NCBI RefSeq assembly: GCF_025685425.1
Contig: NZ_JAGTAS010000057.1
Span: forward strand, 372,001 to 436,000
Length of the DNA stretch: 64,000 bases
Direction of reading: 5' to 3'
Source: Terriglobus albidus
Lineage (GTDB): Bacteria; Acidobacteriota; Terriglobia; Terriglobales; Acidobacteriaceae
This document shows positions 33,218 to 41,606 of this stretch, one piece after another; position 1 is the first letter of the stretch; each line of letters starts with the position of its first letter. Both the position numbers and the translations under genes were made by a program. The notes below the pieces were generated by a model, which saw only the letters and a list, made by a program, of their open reading frames with translations, ran no database searches and was not told the origin of the DNA.

Positions 33218-35848
33218 TTACCTCCCCTGCCGCGTGAGGCCGAATGTAGTTTGGGCAGTCTTGCCGATGACACCATTGTTGGCGATGTCCTTAGCGACTT
33301 CTCCCAGGACTACCTTGATAAGTTGGGAGCCATCGGACTGAGTAGACTTGCTGGTGGTCACCTTCTGGCCACTGCCGTCGATCACCTGCACGACAACATT
33401 GCTGCCGACCGAGACTCCAGAGCCATCTCCTGCTGCCGTGTTGTCGCTCGTGCTTGCGTAGCTCTGCGGCGTGGCAAAGGCTGGCACAGTTCTACCGGCG
33501 TTCATCGCCTCGAGGAGAGCGCGGTTTGCCGCCGCGGGGCCAGCCTTCACGACGAACTCTTCACCATGGACGATACCGGCGACCTGTCCACGCTTGCCGC
33601 CCGTCCAGCCACCCTCATCGAATCCGAACGGTCCAGCCTTATCCAGGGCAGACAGCCAGGAAGAGCCAGGCGCCACCCATCCAAGGATGGATTCCAAGGT
33701 GTAGAAGAGGAACAATCGGGTAATCATGCGCGAGATTAGCTTTTCGAAGTCCTGCGCGATCGAGCCAAACGCTTCACCGAAAGACTCTGCACTGGCAATC
33801 GCATCGCCGAAGCTGTCGGCGAAGCTTCCGATGCTCTGAAGCATGGCATTGGAGAAGTAGGTTGCGGCGGTGGTGACATTCTTCAGGCTCAACTCCATTT
33901 GCGTGAGCTGAGCGTTGTATTGCCGGGCCTGTTCGATCAACTGCGGATCCCCAGAGAGTTCCGCTTCATGCGCCATCTCGGCACCGATCTGCTTCAGACC
34001 CTCCAACCGCTGCCTCTCCAGCGCGACAATCTGAGCGGTGGCCTGAGCTTGGGAGATGACGCCAGAGCCCGCTTGTGCCTCGATAGTCTGCACATCAGAA
34101 CCGAGGCTCGAAAGTCCAATCGAACCAGCCTCAGAGGCATTTCCGAATGAAATCTTTGCGGATGCACGTTTCTGGTATTCCTCGGTTGCGCGGGCGATCT
34201 CGTCGGCACTCTTACCCTGCTTCTGCAGGAGCTCCGTGTACTGCTGAATTTCGATCTCGAGAGCTTTCTGTTGAGCTGTGCTCTTATCGCCAGCCATCTG
34301 CGCTAGCTGCTGCTGCTCCTGCAACTCCCTCAGATTGGCATCGTGACGGGCCTTTGCGCGCTCATCTTCTGCCGCGGCAATGTCCGATTCACGCTTGATA
34401 GAGATCTGAGCATACTGCGCATTGATCTTCTCGAACTCCTGCTGCTTTTTGAGGCGCTGCTCTTCGGTCTGTTCGGGAAGCTTGGCCGCCGCCAGGATTT
34501 TGTCATCAATGATGGAGGTCTCGGCCTCGGCAGCCTGATTGATGCGCTTTTCGCGGGCGTCATAGTACTGATCCAGGGTCATGATCCCCAGGTCGTACTT
34601 ACGCTTGTCTGAAGCCTCTTCCGCAGCACTCTGCGCCTTCAAAATGGCGAGCTCATTATCCGCACGCGCCTGCAACAGGTCGGAATATGCCTTTGCCGCC
34701 TTAGCTGCTTCCTCTGTCGAAGTTCCAGTACCGGTGGCACCGCCGCCACCAGACTTTGGTCGTGCTATGGGCGCGGAGAACTTAGGATTTACTGTGTCAT
34801 TCCAATATTTATTGAGGTCGGATCCGGTCTCCTTCCAGATAGACCCGATGATGCCAAGATTGTTTGAGCCGGCGGTCTTTACACCTTCGACGGCGCCAGT
34901 GAATCCCTTCCGCTTGAATCCATCGATCGCACTGTTGACCACGTCAACCGTACCCAGAATGATCTGGAGATCGGTCTGCAAGATGCCGGCGATGATAGCG
35001 GCTGCAGCACGGAATAGATCGACAATGCCTGTGACTGTACGACCGAGGATCTGACCCATCGCCTCAAAGCCATTCGTACCAGCGGCGGAGACTGACTCCG
35101 CAAACTGTTCCACGGCATGAGTAAACTCCGGCATGAAACCCTTGTTGAACTGGGTAGCAGCGCCGGCTGCGATGTCCTCTAATTCATGAATCGAGTCCTG
35201 CGCCGCACGCGCAGAATCGACCATGTCCTGCGAAAGTCTGATACCGAGACGCTTCGCCTTGTCGTCAGCCTCGCCAAATTTATCGCCAAGACTGTCTAGC
35301 ATTGGAATAAGGCCAGCACCTGCCTTACCAAACAACACAAGCGTGTCCGCCGTCTTTTGAGCTCCAGCGGGAAGCTTGTCGAGGGAGGCCGAAACCTTTA
35401 CGAATAGGCCTGCTGGATCCAACGTTCTCAAGTCCTTGAGGGAAATCCCGAGGTCGCTGAAGACTTTCTTTTCTTTGGCAGAACCATCAGCCGCCGCCAC
35501 CTGAGCTTTGGCTAGCTTCACCATACCTGCACTCAGTTCATCTATTCCAACTTCACTGTCATGCGCGACCATGGCCAAAACAGATAGCTTCTCTACAGAA
35601 GCACCTGTTTTTTCCGCCATCTTCCCAATATTCTCCTCGTTCTCGCGTACCTTCAGGACGAGCTGCGTAAACGCGCCGACCGCAGCACCTACCGAAACGG
35701 CCGGGATAAGTTCTTTTAGGCTCGACCCTATCCCAGATAGCGCCGAGCCCATATCCTTACCTTCCTGCCGCACACGCTTGAAAGCGTTGATGACATCAGA
35801 GACGCCCTGGGCGGACAGACGTACGGAAATATCGGGACCAGTGGCCAT
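33218..35848 (-). CDS. Tail tape measure protein
   Basis: 876 residues. N-terminal ISVRLSAQGVSDVINAFKRVRQEGKDMGSALSGIGSSLKEL, long coiled-coil runs (residues about 380-560, rich in Ala/Glu/Gln/Lys), hydrophobic segments (GIVDLFRAAAAIIAGIL), and the typical end GFDEGGWTGGKRGQVAGIVHGEEFVVKAGPAAANRALLEAMNAG. It sets tail length and is ejected with DNA. The largest gene of the tail block, immediately after G/GT in function. No Shine-Dalgarno; starts at late promoter element 3. Confidence 0.92.
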   Translation of the reverse strand: MATGPDISVRLSAQGVSDVINAFKRVRQEGKDMGSALSGIGSSLKELIPAVSVGAAVGAFTQLVLKVRENEENIGKMAEKTGASVEKLSVLAMVAHDSEVGIDELSAGMVKLAKAQVAAADGSAKEKKVFSDLGISLKDLRTLDPAGLFVKVSASLDKLPAGAQKTADTLVLFGKAGAGLIPMLDSLGDKFGEADDKAKRLGIRLSQDMVDSARAAQDSIHELEDIAAGAATQFNKGFMPEFTHAVEQFAESVSAAGTNGFEAMGQILGRTVTGIVDLFRAAAAIIAGILQTDLQIILGTVDVVNSAIDGFKRKGFTGAVEGVKTAGSNNLGIIGSIWKETGSDLNKYWNDTVNPKFSAPIARPKSGGGGATGTGTSTEEAAKAAKAYSDLLQARADNELAILKAQSAAEEASDKRKYDLGIMTLDQYYDAREKRINQAAEAETSIIDDKILAAAKLPEQTEEQRLKKQQEFEKINAQYAQISIKRESDIAAAEDERAKARHDANLRELQEQQQLAQMAGDKSTAQQKALEIEIQQYTELLQKQGKSADEIARATEEYQKRASAKISFGNASEAGSIGLSSLGSDVQTIEAQAGSGVISQAQATAQIVALERQRLEGLKQIGAEMAHEAELSGDPQLIEQARQYNAQLTQMELSLKNVTTAATYFSNAMLQSIGSFADSFGDAIASAESFGEAFGSIAQDFEKLISRMITRLFLFYTLESILGWVAPGSSWLSALDKAGPFGFDEGGWTGGKRGQVAGIVHGEEFVVKAGPAAANRALLEAMNAGRTVPAFATPQSYASTSDNTAAGDGSGVSVGSNVVVQVIDGSGQKVTTSKSTQSDGSQLIKVVLGEVAKDIANNGVIGKTAQTTFGLTRQGR

Positions 35849-35905
35849 GGCCCGAAGCTAAACGTTGTGATTTCTCAGGGAAATTGTCTTTTGTGAAAAG
35901 ACAGG
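35849..35905 (-). promoter_or_regulatory. Late promoter element 3 (leaderless)
   Basis: Palindrome TGTCTTTTCACAAAAGACA identical and centred at -46; the -35 is weaker (TTTCCC), the -10 is TAGCTT at -12 to -7, +1 is the tape-measure ATG. The palindrome begins 16 bp after the upstream stop. The conserved 36-base spacing to the start codon is kept although the -35 has diverged. Confidence 0.68.
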
Positions 35906-35921
35906 GATATCGCAATCCAGG

Positions 35922-36203
35922 CTAGTAGGATTCTTCTGGATCACTCCACAAGATAATGATCGCCCGGATACTGTAGACCACGATCATGTTCATCACGTAC
36001 GGGAAAATGATTAGGTGCACGAGGTCGTTGGTCAAAAACGATTCAGGGAGCAAAGACAGCAAGAAGATCCACGGCATTGCCAATATGCCTATCGGCAAGT
36101 CCAAGGCTCCATGGCCACCACCAAAGCCGGCCACCATCATCATGATGAAAGACCCAGAATAGATTCCTGTCAGAATCAGTGCCGGTTTCCAGGGATTGCT
36201 CAC
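35922..36203 (-). CDS. Small membrane protein between tail chaperone and tape measure
   Basis: 93 residues, GTG start. Three hydrophobic segments (ALILTGIYSGSFIMMMVAGF, LDLPIGILAMPWIFLLSLL, VHLIIFPYVMNMIVVYSIRAIIIL). No phage structural family recognised. Its position interrupts the usual chaperone-tape measure adjacency, so it is probably cargo (a moron) or a late-expressed membrane factor. Confidence 0.6.
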   Translation of the reverse strand: MSNPWKPALILTGIYSGSFIMMMVAGFGGGHGALDLPIGILAMPWIFLLSLLPESFLTNDLVHLIIFPYVMNMIVVYSIRAIIILWSDPEESY

Positions 36204-36221
36204 ATCACCAATGATCGCAGA

Positions 36222-36886
36222 CTATTTCCCCAATATGCTAGGGATTTCCGGAGCCTTCACTTTGCCAGCGAACGCTGTCTTCGCCGCCCATACCTGTAGG
36301 TTCAGAGCATGCGCCTCCTCAGCCTTCTGCTTCAATAGGCAAAGGAAGCTCATCAACACTTCCCGCAGTGGCCAATCCAGAATCCGGCGGGCTTTCTCCG
36401 CGTCGGCACCGGCGAGAGCAAAGACCACCTCCCACCAGTCGCCATAGACATCCTTCAGGCCTCTGTCTGTACGCCGGGCGCCGCCGTCTCCGCCAATGAA
36501 GCACTCGCGGAAAGCGTCAAAGACACGAGCCCGGCTTCGATAAAACCCTGGAAGGCGGACACCACCTGGGCCCGCACCGTCAGCTTGTCTTCCTTGTCGA
36601 CCACAGCACCGAGAAATAATGCTGTTTCCTTCGCCGTCTCCTCTGTCCAGTCCAGGGACTTCATTTCTTCCGGGATGAGTAGGCAGCCCAACAGCAGGAA
36701 GATATCTGTATTGGCGTAGGCGGTTCGCAACAGCCGCTGTGCGAACTCGTCGGCCGACTCGCCTGGCATCAACTCCATACGGCTTACGCCGGCTTTCAGC
36801 ATCTGGGCTTCGGTGAAGATGTCGTGGCGGAGCGTGCTCTCGCCAATGTGTTTGTACTTGCGGCCACGAACAACAATGGTCTGCAT
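36222..36886 (-). CDS. Tail assembly chaperone GT, -1 frameshift product
   Basis: In lambda-like phages gpG is extended to gpGT by a -1 slip. Here the gpG-like frame contains CAG GGT TTT, i.e. heptamer G GGT TTT at 36542-36548, and the -1 frame is open from there to the stop at 36222, adding about 106 residues (VFDAFRECFIGGDGG, then DVYGDWWEVVFALAGADAEK and a helical tail). The GT product would be about 221 residues. The T frame alone has no good start. It guides tape-measure and tube polymerisation. Confidence 0.7.
36455..36886 (-). CDS. Tail assembly chaperone, gpG-like
   Basis: 143 residues, with GAAAGG before the ATG. MQTIVVRGRKYKHIGESTLRHDIFTEAQMLKAGVSRMELMPGESADEFAQRLLR and a helical remainder, in the gpG position between tail tube and tape measure. 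Contains the slippery heptamer at codons 113-115 used for the GT product. The zero-frame continues 28 codons past the slip site to a normal stop. Confidence 0.75.
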   Translation of the reverse strand: MQTIVVRGRKYKHIGESTLRHDIFTEAQMLKAGVSRMELMPGESADEFAQRLLRTAYANTDIFLLLGCLLIPEEMKSLDWTEETAKETALFLGAVVDKEDKLTVRAQVVSAFQGFIEAGLVSLTLSASASLAETAAPGVQTEA

Positions 36887-36900
36887 GTGGTTCCTTTCTC

Positions 36901-36931
36901 AAAAAAGACGCCCGGGTCTCCCGGCCCGGGC
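36901..36931 (-). terminator. Rho-independent terminator after the tail tube gene
   Basis: On the minus strand GCCCGGG-CCGGGAGA-CCCGGGC is followed by GTC and six T. It lies between the tail tube stop (36962) and gpG (36886), where partial termination would raise tube protein over chaperone. Confidence 0.85.
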
Positions 36932-36961
36932 GGTACGTGGAGGCAACGCACGAAACTTGGT

Positions 36962-37774
36962 TTAGCGGTCGGTCAGACGGTAGTAAGGTTCACTTGCGTG
37001 GTTCACCGCATCGTTCTGAATGGTGCCGCTGAGTGTAAGGTTTGTGGGGTCGTCGGAGATCATGTCGATCGCCGCTGAAGGGGCGATGCGGACGCGCCAT
37101 GCTTCCAGATCCTGCGCAACACCGGAGACAGGATCTCCGAGGAAGACAATGCGGCCCGTGCTTTGCGGTACCGTCGATCCCGCTACGCGGTTCTTACCGG
37201 CAGACGAGAGCACAGCGGCGGCGGTGTAGCTTGCCGTGATTCCTGTGACGCCACCGGGCAGCGTGGCGCCGGGAAGGATACGGATGAGGCCGGTGCTTGC
37301 ATCCTCGATTTCATAGTCCGTACCGAGTACAAGCGTCGTCGGTGTCGTGCTGGTTGTCGCCTTTACGGTCACAACAGAGATGTTGCGTTGGGCCGTCTGC
37401 AGGATGATATCTACCACAGGCTGTGGCTTGCCTGCTAGGGTCGTAGAGGCCAACACTTCGTCCGTGACGGTACCGCCGGTCTGGGTGAAGGCTGTCGATG
37501 AGCCGTTCATACCAAGTGCAAGGTTTTTGCCCGTAACTTCCATGAGCTCGAACTCGATCGCATGTGTTTGAGACTTTGTGATGCTGGCAAGCACACCACG
37601 GGAGTTCTTGGTGTAGTCGACAACATCGACGGAGTCAACGCTGGGGGTGATGGTTAGCTTCCTCGCATTGCCGAGGAAGCGCAGGCCGGTCGGATTGCCG
37701 GCGGCGTCGAACCGGTCAAAATATAGCTTCCCGGATCCGATGAAAGTTTTTGTTGAATCTGCTGCTGTGGTCAT
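36962..37774 (-). CDS. Major tail (tube) protein
   Basis: 270 residues. FIGSGKLYFDRFDAAGNPTGLRFLGNARKLTITPSVDSVDVVDYTKNSRGVLASI is a tail-tube signature, beta-rich throughout with repeated TTSTTPTTLVLGTDYEIEDASTGLIRIL. Position between the tail terminator and G/GT agrees. GAGGGAGAG precedes the ATG, and a strong terminator follows the stop. Confidence 0.85.
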   Translation of the reverse strand: MTTAADSTKTFIGSGKLYFDRFDAAGNPTGLRFLGNARKLTITPSVDSVDVVDYTKNSRGVLASITKSQTHAIEFELMEVTGKNLALGMNGSSTAFTQTGGTVTDEVLASTTLAGKPQPVVDIILQTAQRNISVVTVKATTSTTPTTLVLGTDYEIEDASTGLIRILPGATLPGGVTGITASYTAAAVLSSAGKNRVAGSTVPQSTGRIVFLGDPVSGVAQDLEAWRVRIAPSAAIDMISDDPTNLTLSGTIQNDAVNHASEPYYRLTDR

Positions 37775-37798
37775 GCGTCTCTCCCTCGCTGTGGTGTG

Positions 37799-38482
37799 TC
37801 AAAAAATAAACTTGCAAGCTACTGCGCCCGCTGCGCCGCCGATCGCCGCAGAGCGTGAATCTTTGCCTAGGCTGTAGGCCGCCCATGCACCGCCGCCCGA
37901 TACCAATGCGCACTTCGCGATGTCCCAAGTGTGTTTGGCCACACTGCCGCCCTTTGCCACCTTCTGATACATGTTGGCGTTCTGCTTCTCCAGCCCGAAC
38001 ATATCCAGAAGGTCAGCTTTGTCCGCCTTACAGGCCTGTAGGCTCTTCCGGTCTGCCTCGCACTGAATTAGCCTCTTCGCCGTCTCCTCCGCAACAGCCG
38101 CGGTTTGCACGACATAGTCAGGCGACTCAGGAAGCCTTTCGCGGACCACATCGGCGATCTCTTCTTTTTGGGCAACGACTGATTGCGGCACATCCACTGG
38201 GGCACCAGGCACTGTCACCAGCTTCGTGATGACTTTCACCGCATCGGTGGAAGTCTGGACTGCCGCCTGAGCCTTATGCGCAGCGGCTTGTTGGTCCTCA
38301 TCAGCCGCATCACGGCTGGCAATTGCCCCTTTCAGTACCTCAATTTGCTGATCCCGCAGGGCAACGGTCTGGTCTGCCTTCATGAGCTCGTCATGCTGTA
38401 CCCAGATGCTGCGGCCGGCTATCACCGCGAGTACCGCGAGAACGATGCTGAGAACGATCAGGGCTTTGCGTTCAATGGTCAT
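37799..38482 (-). CDS. Single-span membrane coiled-coil protein, Rz/spanin-like layout
   Basis: 227 residues. One N-terminal membrane segment (ALIVLSIVLAVLAVIAG), a long coiled coil (residues 30-170), and a Gly/Ala-rich C-terminal hydrophobic zone (LVSGGGAWAAYSLG; SAAIGGAAGAVACKF) like a glycine zipper. An inner-membrane spanin could look like this, but the gene sits inside the tail block rather than beside the endolysin. Function uncertain. Confidence 0.55.
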   Translation of the reverse strand: MTIERKALIVLSIVLAVLAVIAGRSIWVQHDELMKADQTVALRDQQIEVLKGAIASRDAADEDQQAAAHKAQAAVQTSTDAVKVITKLVTVPGAPVDVPQSVVAQKEEIADVVRERLPESPDYVVQTAAVAEETAKRLIQCEADRKSLQACKADKADLLDMFGLEKQNANMYQKVAKGGSVAKHTWDIAKCALVSGGGAWAAYSLGKDSRSAAIGGAAGAVACKFIF

Positions 38483-38484
38483 GG

Positions 38485-38757
38485 CTAGTCAAACTCCGGA
38501 AGCGGAATCGTCTGTCCCGCGAGTTCATGCTGACAGTCTGGGAGAAATTGGATGTTGCCATCGGTGACGAACGAATGGCATCCGATCACGCCTTCGCAGG
38601 GAATAACGTGTATGGAAGGGGAGAAGGTTGGAGATTCCAGGCTTCCATTCCATGCCCAAGCCTTCGGGTGCGGATCCACAGGTATTCCGTGGCCACACTT
38701 ACAGCCGGGGCAATGAAACAGGATGATGTCACCTTGTGCACGACTTGCCTTTGCCAT
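38485..38757 (-). CDS. DUF6527-type zinc-binding protein
   Basis: 90 residues. IILFHCPGCKCGHGIPV, WAWNGSLESPTFSPSIHV, GCHSFVTDGNIQFLPDCQHELAGQTIPLP: the CPxC, W-N-G-x-x-x-x-P-T-F-x-P-S and CHSF-DG-I-FL-DC-H-L-G-T blocks of the DUF6527 family, common in phages. Probable zinc site with Cys and His ligands. Function unknown; overlaps its upstream neighbour's stop by one base. Confidence 0.78.
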   Translation of the reverse strand: MAKASRAQGDIILFHCPGCKCGHGIPVDPHPKAWAWNGSLESPTFSPSIHVIPCEGVIGCHSFVTDGNIQFLPDCQHELAGQTIPLPEFD

Positions 38758-39236
38758 CAGTCCCTCCCCGTTTTCGTAATGTCGTCAGGCAACGTGGAGT
38801 ACTCGACGTGCCACTGTTTGTCCAACTCGGTTATGGTGGCTGAAGCATCCTCGACGGCGTTCCACTTCGAAGCGCCCTCGGTAATGCTCATAATCAGACC
38901 GTGCTGATACTGAGCGGAAACCAGGCGCCAGGCGCTGGCTAACTGCTTCACCACCCACTGCTCGTGCACATCGATCGCATCGTCTTCACCAACGACAGCG
39001 ATACGCACCACGATGGTCATTACGCGATCGAGACGCACTGGCTGACGGGGATGGCCAACGGGCTTAGGGTCTGCTTCATGAGCAAAGAAGATGGAGTAGG
39101 AAGGCAATGATGTAATCGCCTTTGGCCGTGTACGCTGCGCGAGAACCGTGTCAGACGTAATGCCCGCCGGCGCACCAGCGGCATACAAACGGGCCATCAG
39201 TGCTTGGCGGATTTGTTTCTTGATCGAATCAGCCAT
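38757..39236 (-). CDS. Tail terminator / minor tail protein, gpU-like
   Basis: 159 residues. Starts with a helix MADSIKKQIRQALMARLYAAGAP; then RTRPKAITSLPSYSIFFAHEADPKPVG and RVMTIVVRIAVVGEDDAIDVHEQWVVKQLASAWRL, the gpU-like alpha/beta layout. Located between head-tail joining and tail tube genes, where the terminator gene is expected. Confidence 0.65.
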   Translation of the reverse strand: MADSIKKQIRQALMARLYAAGAPAGITSDTVLAQRTRPKAITSLPSYSIFFAHEADPKPVGHPRQPVRLDRVMTIVVRIAVVGEDDAIDVHEQWVVKQLASAWRLVSAQYQHGLIMSITEGASKWNAVEDASATITELDKQWHVEYSTLPDDITKTGRD

Positions 39237-39546
39237 TTGCTTTGCCTAACCAGAGCTCCAACACTCTGCCGTCCTGAATCTTCCGTACTTCGAGAATCCC
39301 GTGTTGCGCTGGTGCCATGCCGTTGGGTGTAACCGTTACGTTTGTGCCTTCAGCGATCGCCGGAAACCGCGACCGCCTTACAAGCGCGGACTTTGCAGAG
39401 ATGATCAGACCAGGAGATGGAGACTCGGCGGTCTGCACCTCGTCGAACTCCTGCACCTGGCAGGGTGCAGGATCCGGGTCACCGTCAACGAGGATGAAGT
39501 CCCCGGTGACGGCGAGCCCGATATCGATCTCCTGGTCGAGAGTCAT
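39229..39546 (-). CDS. Head-tail joining protein, gpFII-like
   Basis: 105 residues, beta-rich (FILVDGDPDPAPCQVQEFDEVQTAESPS, then RSRFPAIAEGTNVTVTPNGMAPAQHGILEVRKIQDGRVLELWLGKA). Size, composition and position fit lambda gpFII connector proteins. Overlaps the tail-terminator gene by 8 bp and its ATG overlaps the stop of the repeat protein by one base. Confidence 0.6.
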   Translation of the reverse strand: MTLDQEIDIGLAVTGDFILVDGDPDPAPCQVQEFDEVQTAESPSPGLIISAKSALVRRSRFPAIAEGTNVTVTPNGMAPAQHGILEVRKIQDGRVLELWLGKANG

Positions 39547-40103
39547 TACTGCTGTGCACCCTGATCGTTACCGCCGGTGGCATCGCCAGCCTCTTCATTG
39601 GCGGCCTGCTTTTCCTCGTAAGCTTCAATGAGGGCAATCAGGTCAACCTTGGAGATGTTGCCAGCGAACGTCAGACCGTAGCCTGTCGCCATTGCTTTCA
39701 GCTCCGGCATTTTCAGGCTCTGGAGGTCCACAGGTGCACCCTGATCCGTACCGCCGGTGGTATCGCCAGCCTCTTCATTGGCGGCCTGCTTTTCCTCGTA
39801 AGCTTCAATGAGGGCAATCAGGTCAACCTTGGAGATGTTGCCAGCGAACGTCAGACCGTAGCCTGTCGCCATTGCTTTCAGCTCCGGCATTTTCAGGCTC
39901 TGGAGGTCCACAGGTGCACCCTGATCCGTACCGCCGGTGGTATCGCCAGCTACGGCACCATCGAGAGGCTCGATGCACGGCCCCTGAGTGGCAAGTAATG
40001 GAGCGGCATCCTTGTCGCTCAGCTTGATTGTGTCGCCCGCTTCGTAACGCCGATCGCCATCGATTCGGGAGAGCACCCGGTATTCTTTGATCTGTTCTTC
40101 CAT
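39546..40103 (-). CDS. Head-region protein with duplicated SAP/HeH-like motif
   Basis: 185 residues. After an N-terminal domain (YRVLSRIDGDRRYEAGDTIKLSDKDAAPLLATQGPCIEPL) come two nearly identical 60-residue units. Each contains a helix-extended-loop-helix motif (LQSLKMPELKAMATGYGLTF and then NISKVDLIALIEAYEEK) and a GDTTGGTDQGAP linker. The N-terminal part resembles small phage head-completion proteins; SAP/HeH motifs usually bind DNA or RNA. The exact duplication suggests recent expansion. Confidence 0.75.
   Translation of the reverse strand: MEEQIKEYRVLSRIDGDRRYEAGDTIKLSDKDAAPLLATQGPCIEPLDGAVAGDTTGGTDQGAPVDLQSLKMPELKAMATGYGLTFAGNISKVDLIALIEAYEEKQAANEEAGDTTGGTDQGAPVDLQSLKMPELKAMATGYGLTFAGNISKVDLIALIEAYEEKQAANEEAGDATGGNDQGAQQ
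39561..39950 (-). repeat. In-frame tandem 180-bp repeat
   Basis: Units 39561-39740 and 39741-39920 are almost identical, and 39921-39950 starts a third. 180 bp keeps the reading frame, so the protein gains 60 residues per unit. The first differences are a few single-base changes, consistent with very recent duplication. Confidence 0.93.
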
Positions 40104-40147
40104 GACCTTTGGTCTCGTTTCTCACCGCCGTAAGCGGGAATGGTGTT

Positions 40148-40176
40148 CCCGGTGGTGGTGGAACTCCACCACCGGG
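40148..40176 (-). terminator. Hairpin after the major capsid gene
   Basis: CCCGGTGGTGG with CCACCACCGGG gives an 11-bp stem just past the capsid stop (40183). No T run follows, so it may be a pause or mRNA-stability hairpin rather than a full terminator. Confidence 0.5.
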
Positions 40177-40182
40177 TTGGGG

Positions 40183-41133
40183 TTAGGCGATAGCGTTCTG
40201 GAAGAAGTAGCCGCAGTCATTGGCCAGAACGAGTTCCTTGCGGGACTCGACGACGCGCACGATATCGCTACCGTATGCACCCTTCTTCTCGTCGAAGTAG
40301 CGACCGGCAAGACCGCGGCCCCACTGTGCGGAAACGGCAAAGGTGAAATCCTCGGTGGAGGCCGTGATGGGGTTTTTATAGAGCAGAGCGGCATGCTTGC
40401 CCCACAGGCGAGTCAGGTTTGTGCTCTGGCCCTTGTTGGCGGCGTTATAGACGCTCCGTCCGACAACGATCTCGTCGATCTCCAAAAGCTCCTGGATGAA
40501 CGCGAGGGGCACTTGGCCGTACTGCCCGGTGGTACCGTTGAAGGCCTGAACGATCTTCGGGTGCGTGCGAAGCTGGGTCGCAACCAGATGGCCGAGGACC
40601 AACTGATTGGGACGAACAAGCATGCTGTCCATCACAGTCAGCATCGCCAGGATGGGATCGGAATTGGTCTTATCCGACCACTGCGAAGTACCGCTCAGGG
40701 TGGTGGAGTTGCCACTGGCATAGCTGGCGGTATTGAAGACCATGTCAGAGGTGCGCTTCTCGCGGGCCAGATCGCGAAGCTCAGCCGTCTGCTCCGTGGT
40801 GCGGTTGAGAGCATTCATGCTGGGCTTGGCCATCTGGTCACGGCGAGGAACGGCACCGTCAAGGGCATAATCCTTCGTAACCGCGGATTGCTCGACTGCC
40901 GAAAAATCAACCTCGGGGACCAGACCGCGACGGCTTACTTCGATACCCTCGGCAGGCAGAGTGAAGCGATCCTTCTGGTTGAACTGATTCCAGGTGAACG
41001 TTGGAGCATCCACCGTAACGGTTGGCACAACCGACTCTGCGATAAAAGCCGGATTCTTGTAAGCGATGGCGATCGCCGTGTGTTGAACATCGGTAATAAA
41101 CGGCGCCGGAAGTGTGGGATACGTAACCGACAT
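40183..41133 (-). CDS. Major capsid protein
   Basis: 316 residues, gpE-like. YKNPAFIAESVVPTVTVDAPTFTWNQFNQKDRFTLPAEGIEVSRRG, LRDLAREKRTSDMVFNTASYASGNSTTLSGTSQWSD, PNQLVLGHLVATQLRTHPKIVQAF and the C-terminal RVVESRKELVLANDCGYFFQNAIA are characteristic of this coat family. Follows the decoration protein by about 60 bp, which contains a hairpin (41166-41181). GAGG lies upstream. It is the expected most abundant late product. Confidence 0.92.
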   Translation of the reverse strand: MSVTYPTLPAPFITDVQHTAIAIAYKNPAFIAESVVPTVTVDAPTFTWNQFNQKDRFTLPAEGIEVSRRGLVPEVDFSAVEQSAVTKDYALDGAVPRRDQMAKPSMNALNRTTEQTAELRDLAREKRTSDMVFNTASYASGNSTTLSGTSQWSDKTNSDPILAMLTVMDSMLVRPNQLVLGHLVATQLRTHPKIVQAFNGTTGQYGQVPLAFIQELLEIDEIVVGRSVYNAANKGQSTNLTRLWGKHAALLYKNPITASTEDFTFAVSAQWGRGLAGRYFDEKKGAYGSDIVRVVESRKELVLANDCGYFFQNAIA

Positions 41134-41165
41134 ACTTTGTCGAGACCTCTCTTGTTGAAGTGCTT

Positions 41166-41181
41166 GGCCCCTTTCGGGGCC
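41166..41181 (-). terminator. Hairpin between decoration and capsid genes
   Basis: GGCCCC-TTTC-GGGGCC, a 6-bp GC stem with a tetraloop in the 58-bp gap. No T run on either strand; may stabilise or tune the capsid transcript. Confidence 0.45.
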
Positions 41182-41191
41182 GCGCCGTTGT

Positions 41192-41563
41192 TTATCCCTG
41201 CATTACGCTGGGAGCAACCTGAATGGGCCACACGTCGCCGGCTACACCGGCAAAATGGGCAAAGCCGATAAGGCGAACATTGCTGCCTACCGCCGGAGCC
41301 GCGGTGACAGCTGCCCCGTTGGCATCGCTTGTGAGTGGATCTCCGGCGGCAATCGTCCCGCCATAGGTGACGGGAGCATAGCCAGCGACAACAACGTCGT
41401 AACGGTCGCCACTGACAACATCGAGGTTGTCACTGACGCCAACGATCTTGTCTGTGGCTGCGGAAGCAAGGACGGCTTCACCGTTATTGGTACCCGGCTT
41501 CACGATCCTGTACTTTCCGACCGACGCTGTTGCCGTCTTGGGAATCATCGTGTTTTGGTTCAT
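41192..41563 (-). CDS. Head decoration / capsid cement protein (DUF2190-like)
   Basis: 123 residues. TATASVGKYRIVKPGTNNGEAVLASAATDKIVGVSDNLDVVSGDRYDVVVAGYAPVTYGGTIAAGDPLTSDANGAAVTA is the typical beta-rich cement-protein pattern with a repeated Gly/Asp turn. GGAG precedes the ATG. Sits directly before the major capsid gene as in lambda (gpD-gpE order). Confidence 0.82.
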   Translation of the reverse strand: MNQNTMIPKTATASVGKYRIVKPGTNNGEAVLASAATDKIVGVSDNLDVVSGDRYDVVVAGYAPVTYGGTIAAGDPLTSDANGAAVTAAPAVGSNVRLIGFAHFAGVAGDVWPIQVAPSVMQG

Positions 41564-41606
41564 TTCTGCTTCTCCAAATCGTGATTTTTACTGCTGTACT
41601 GCCGGG

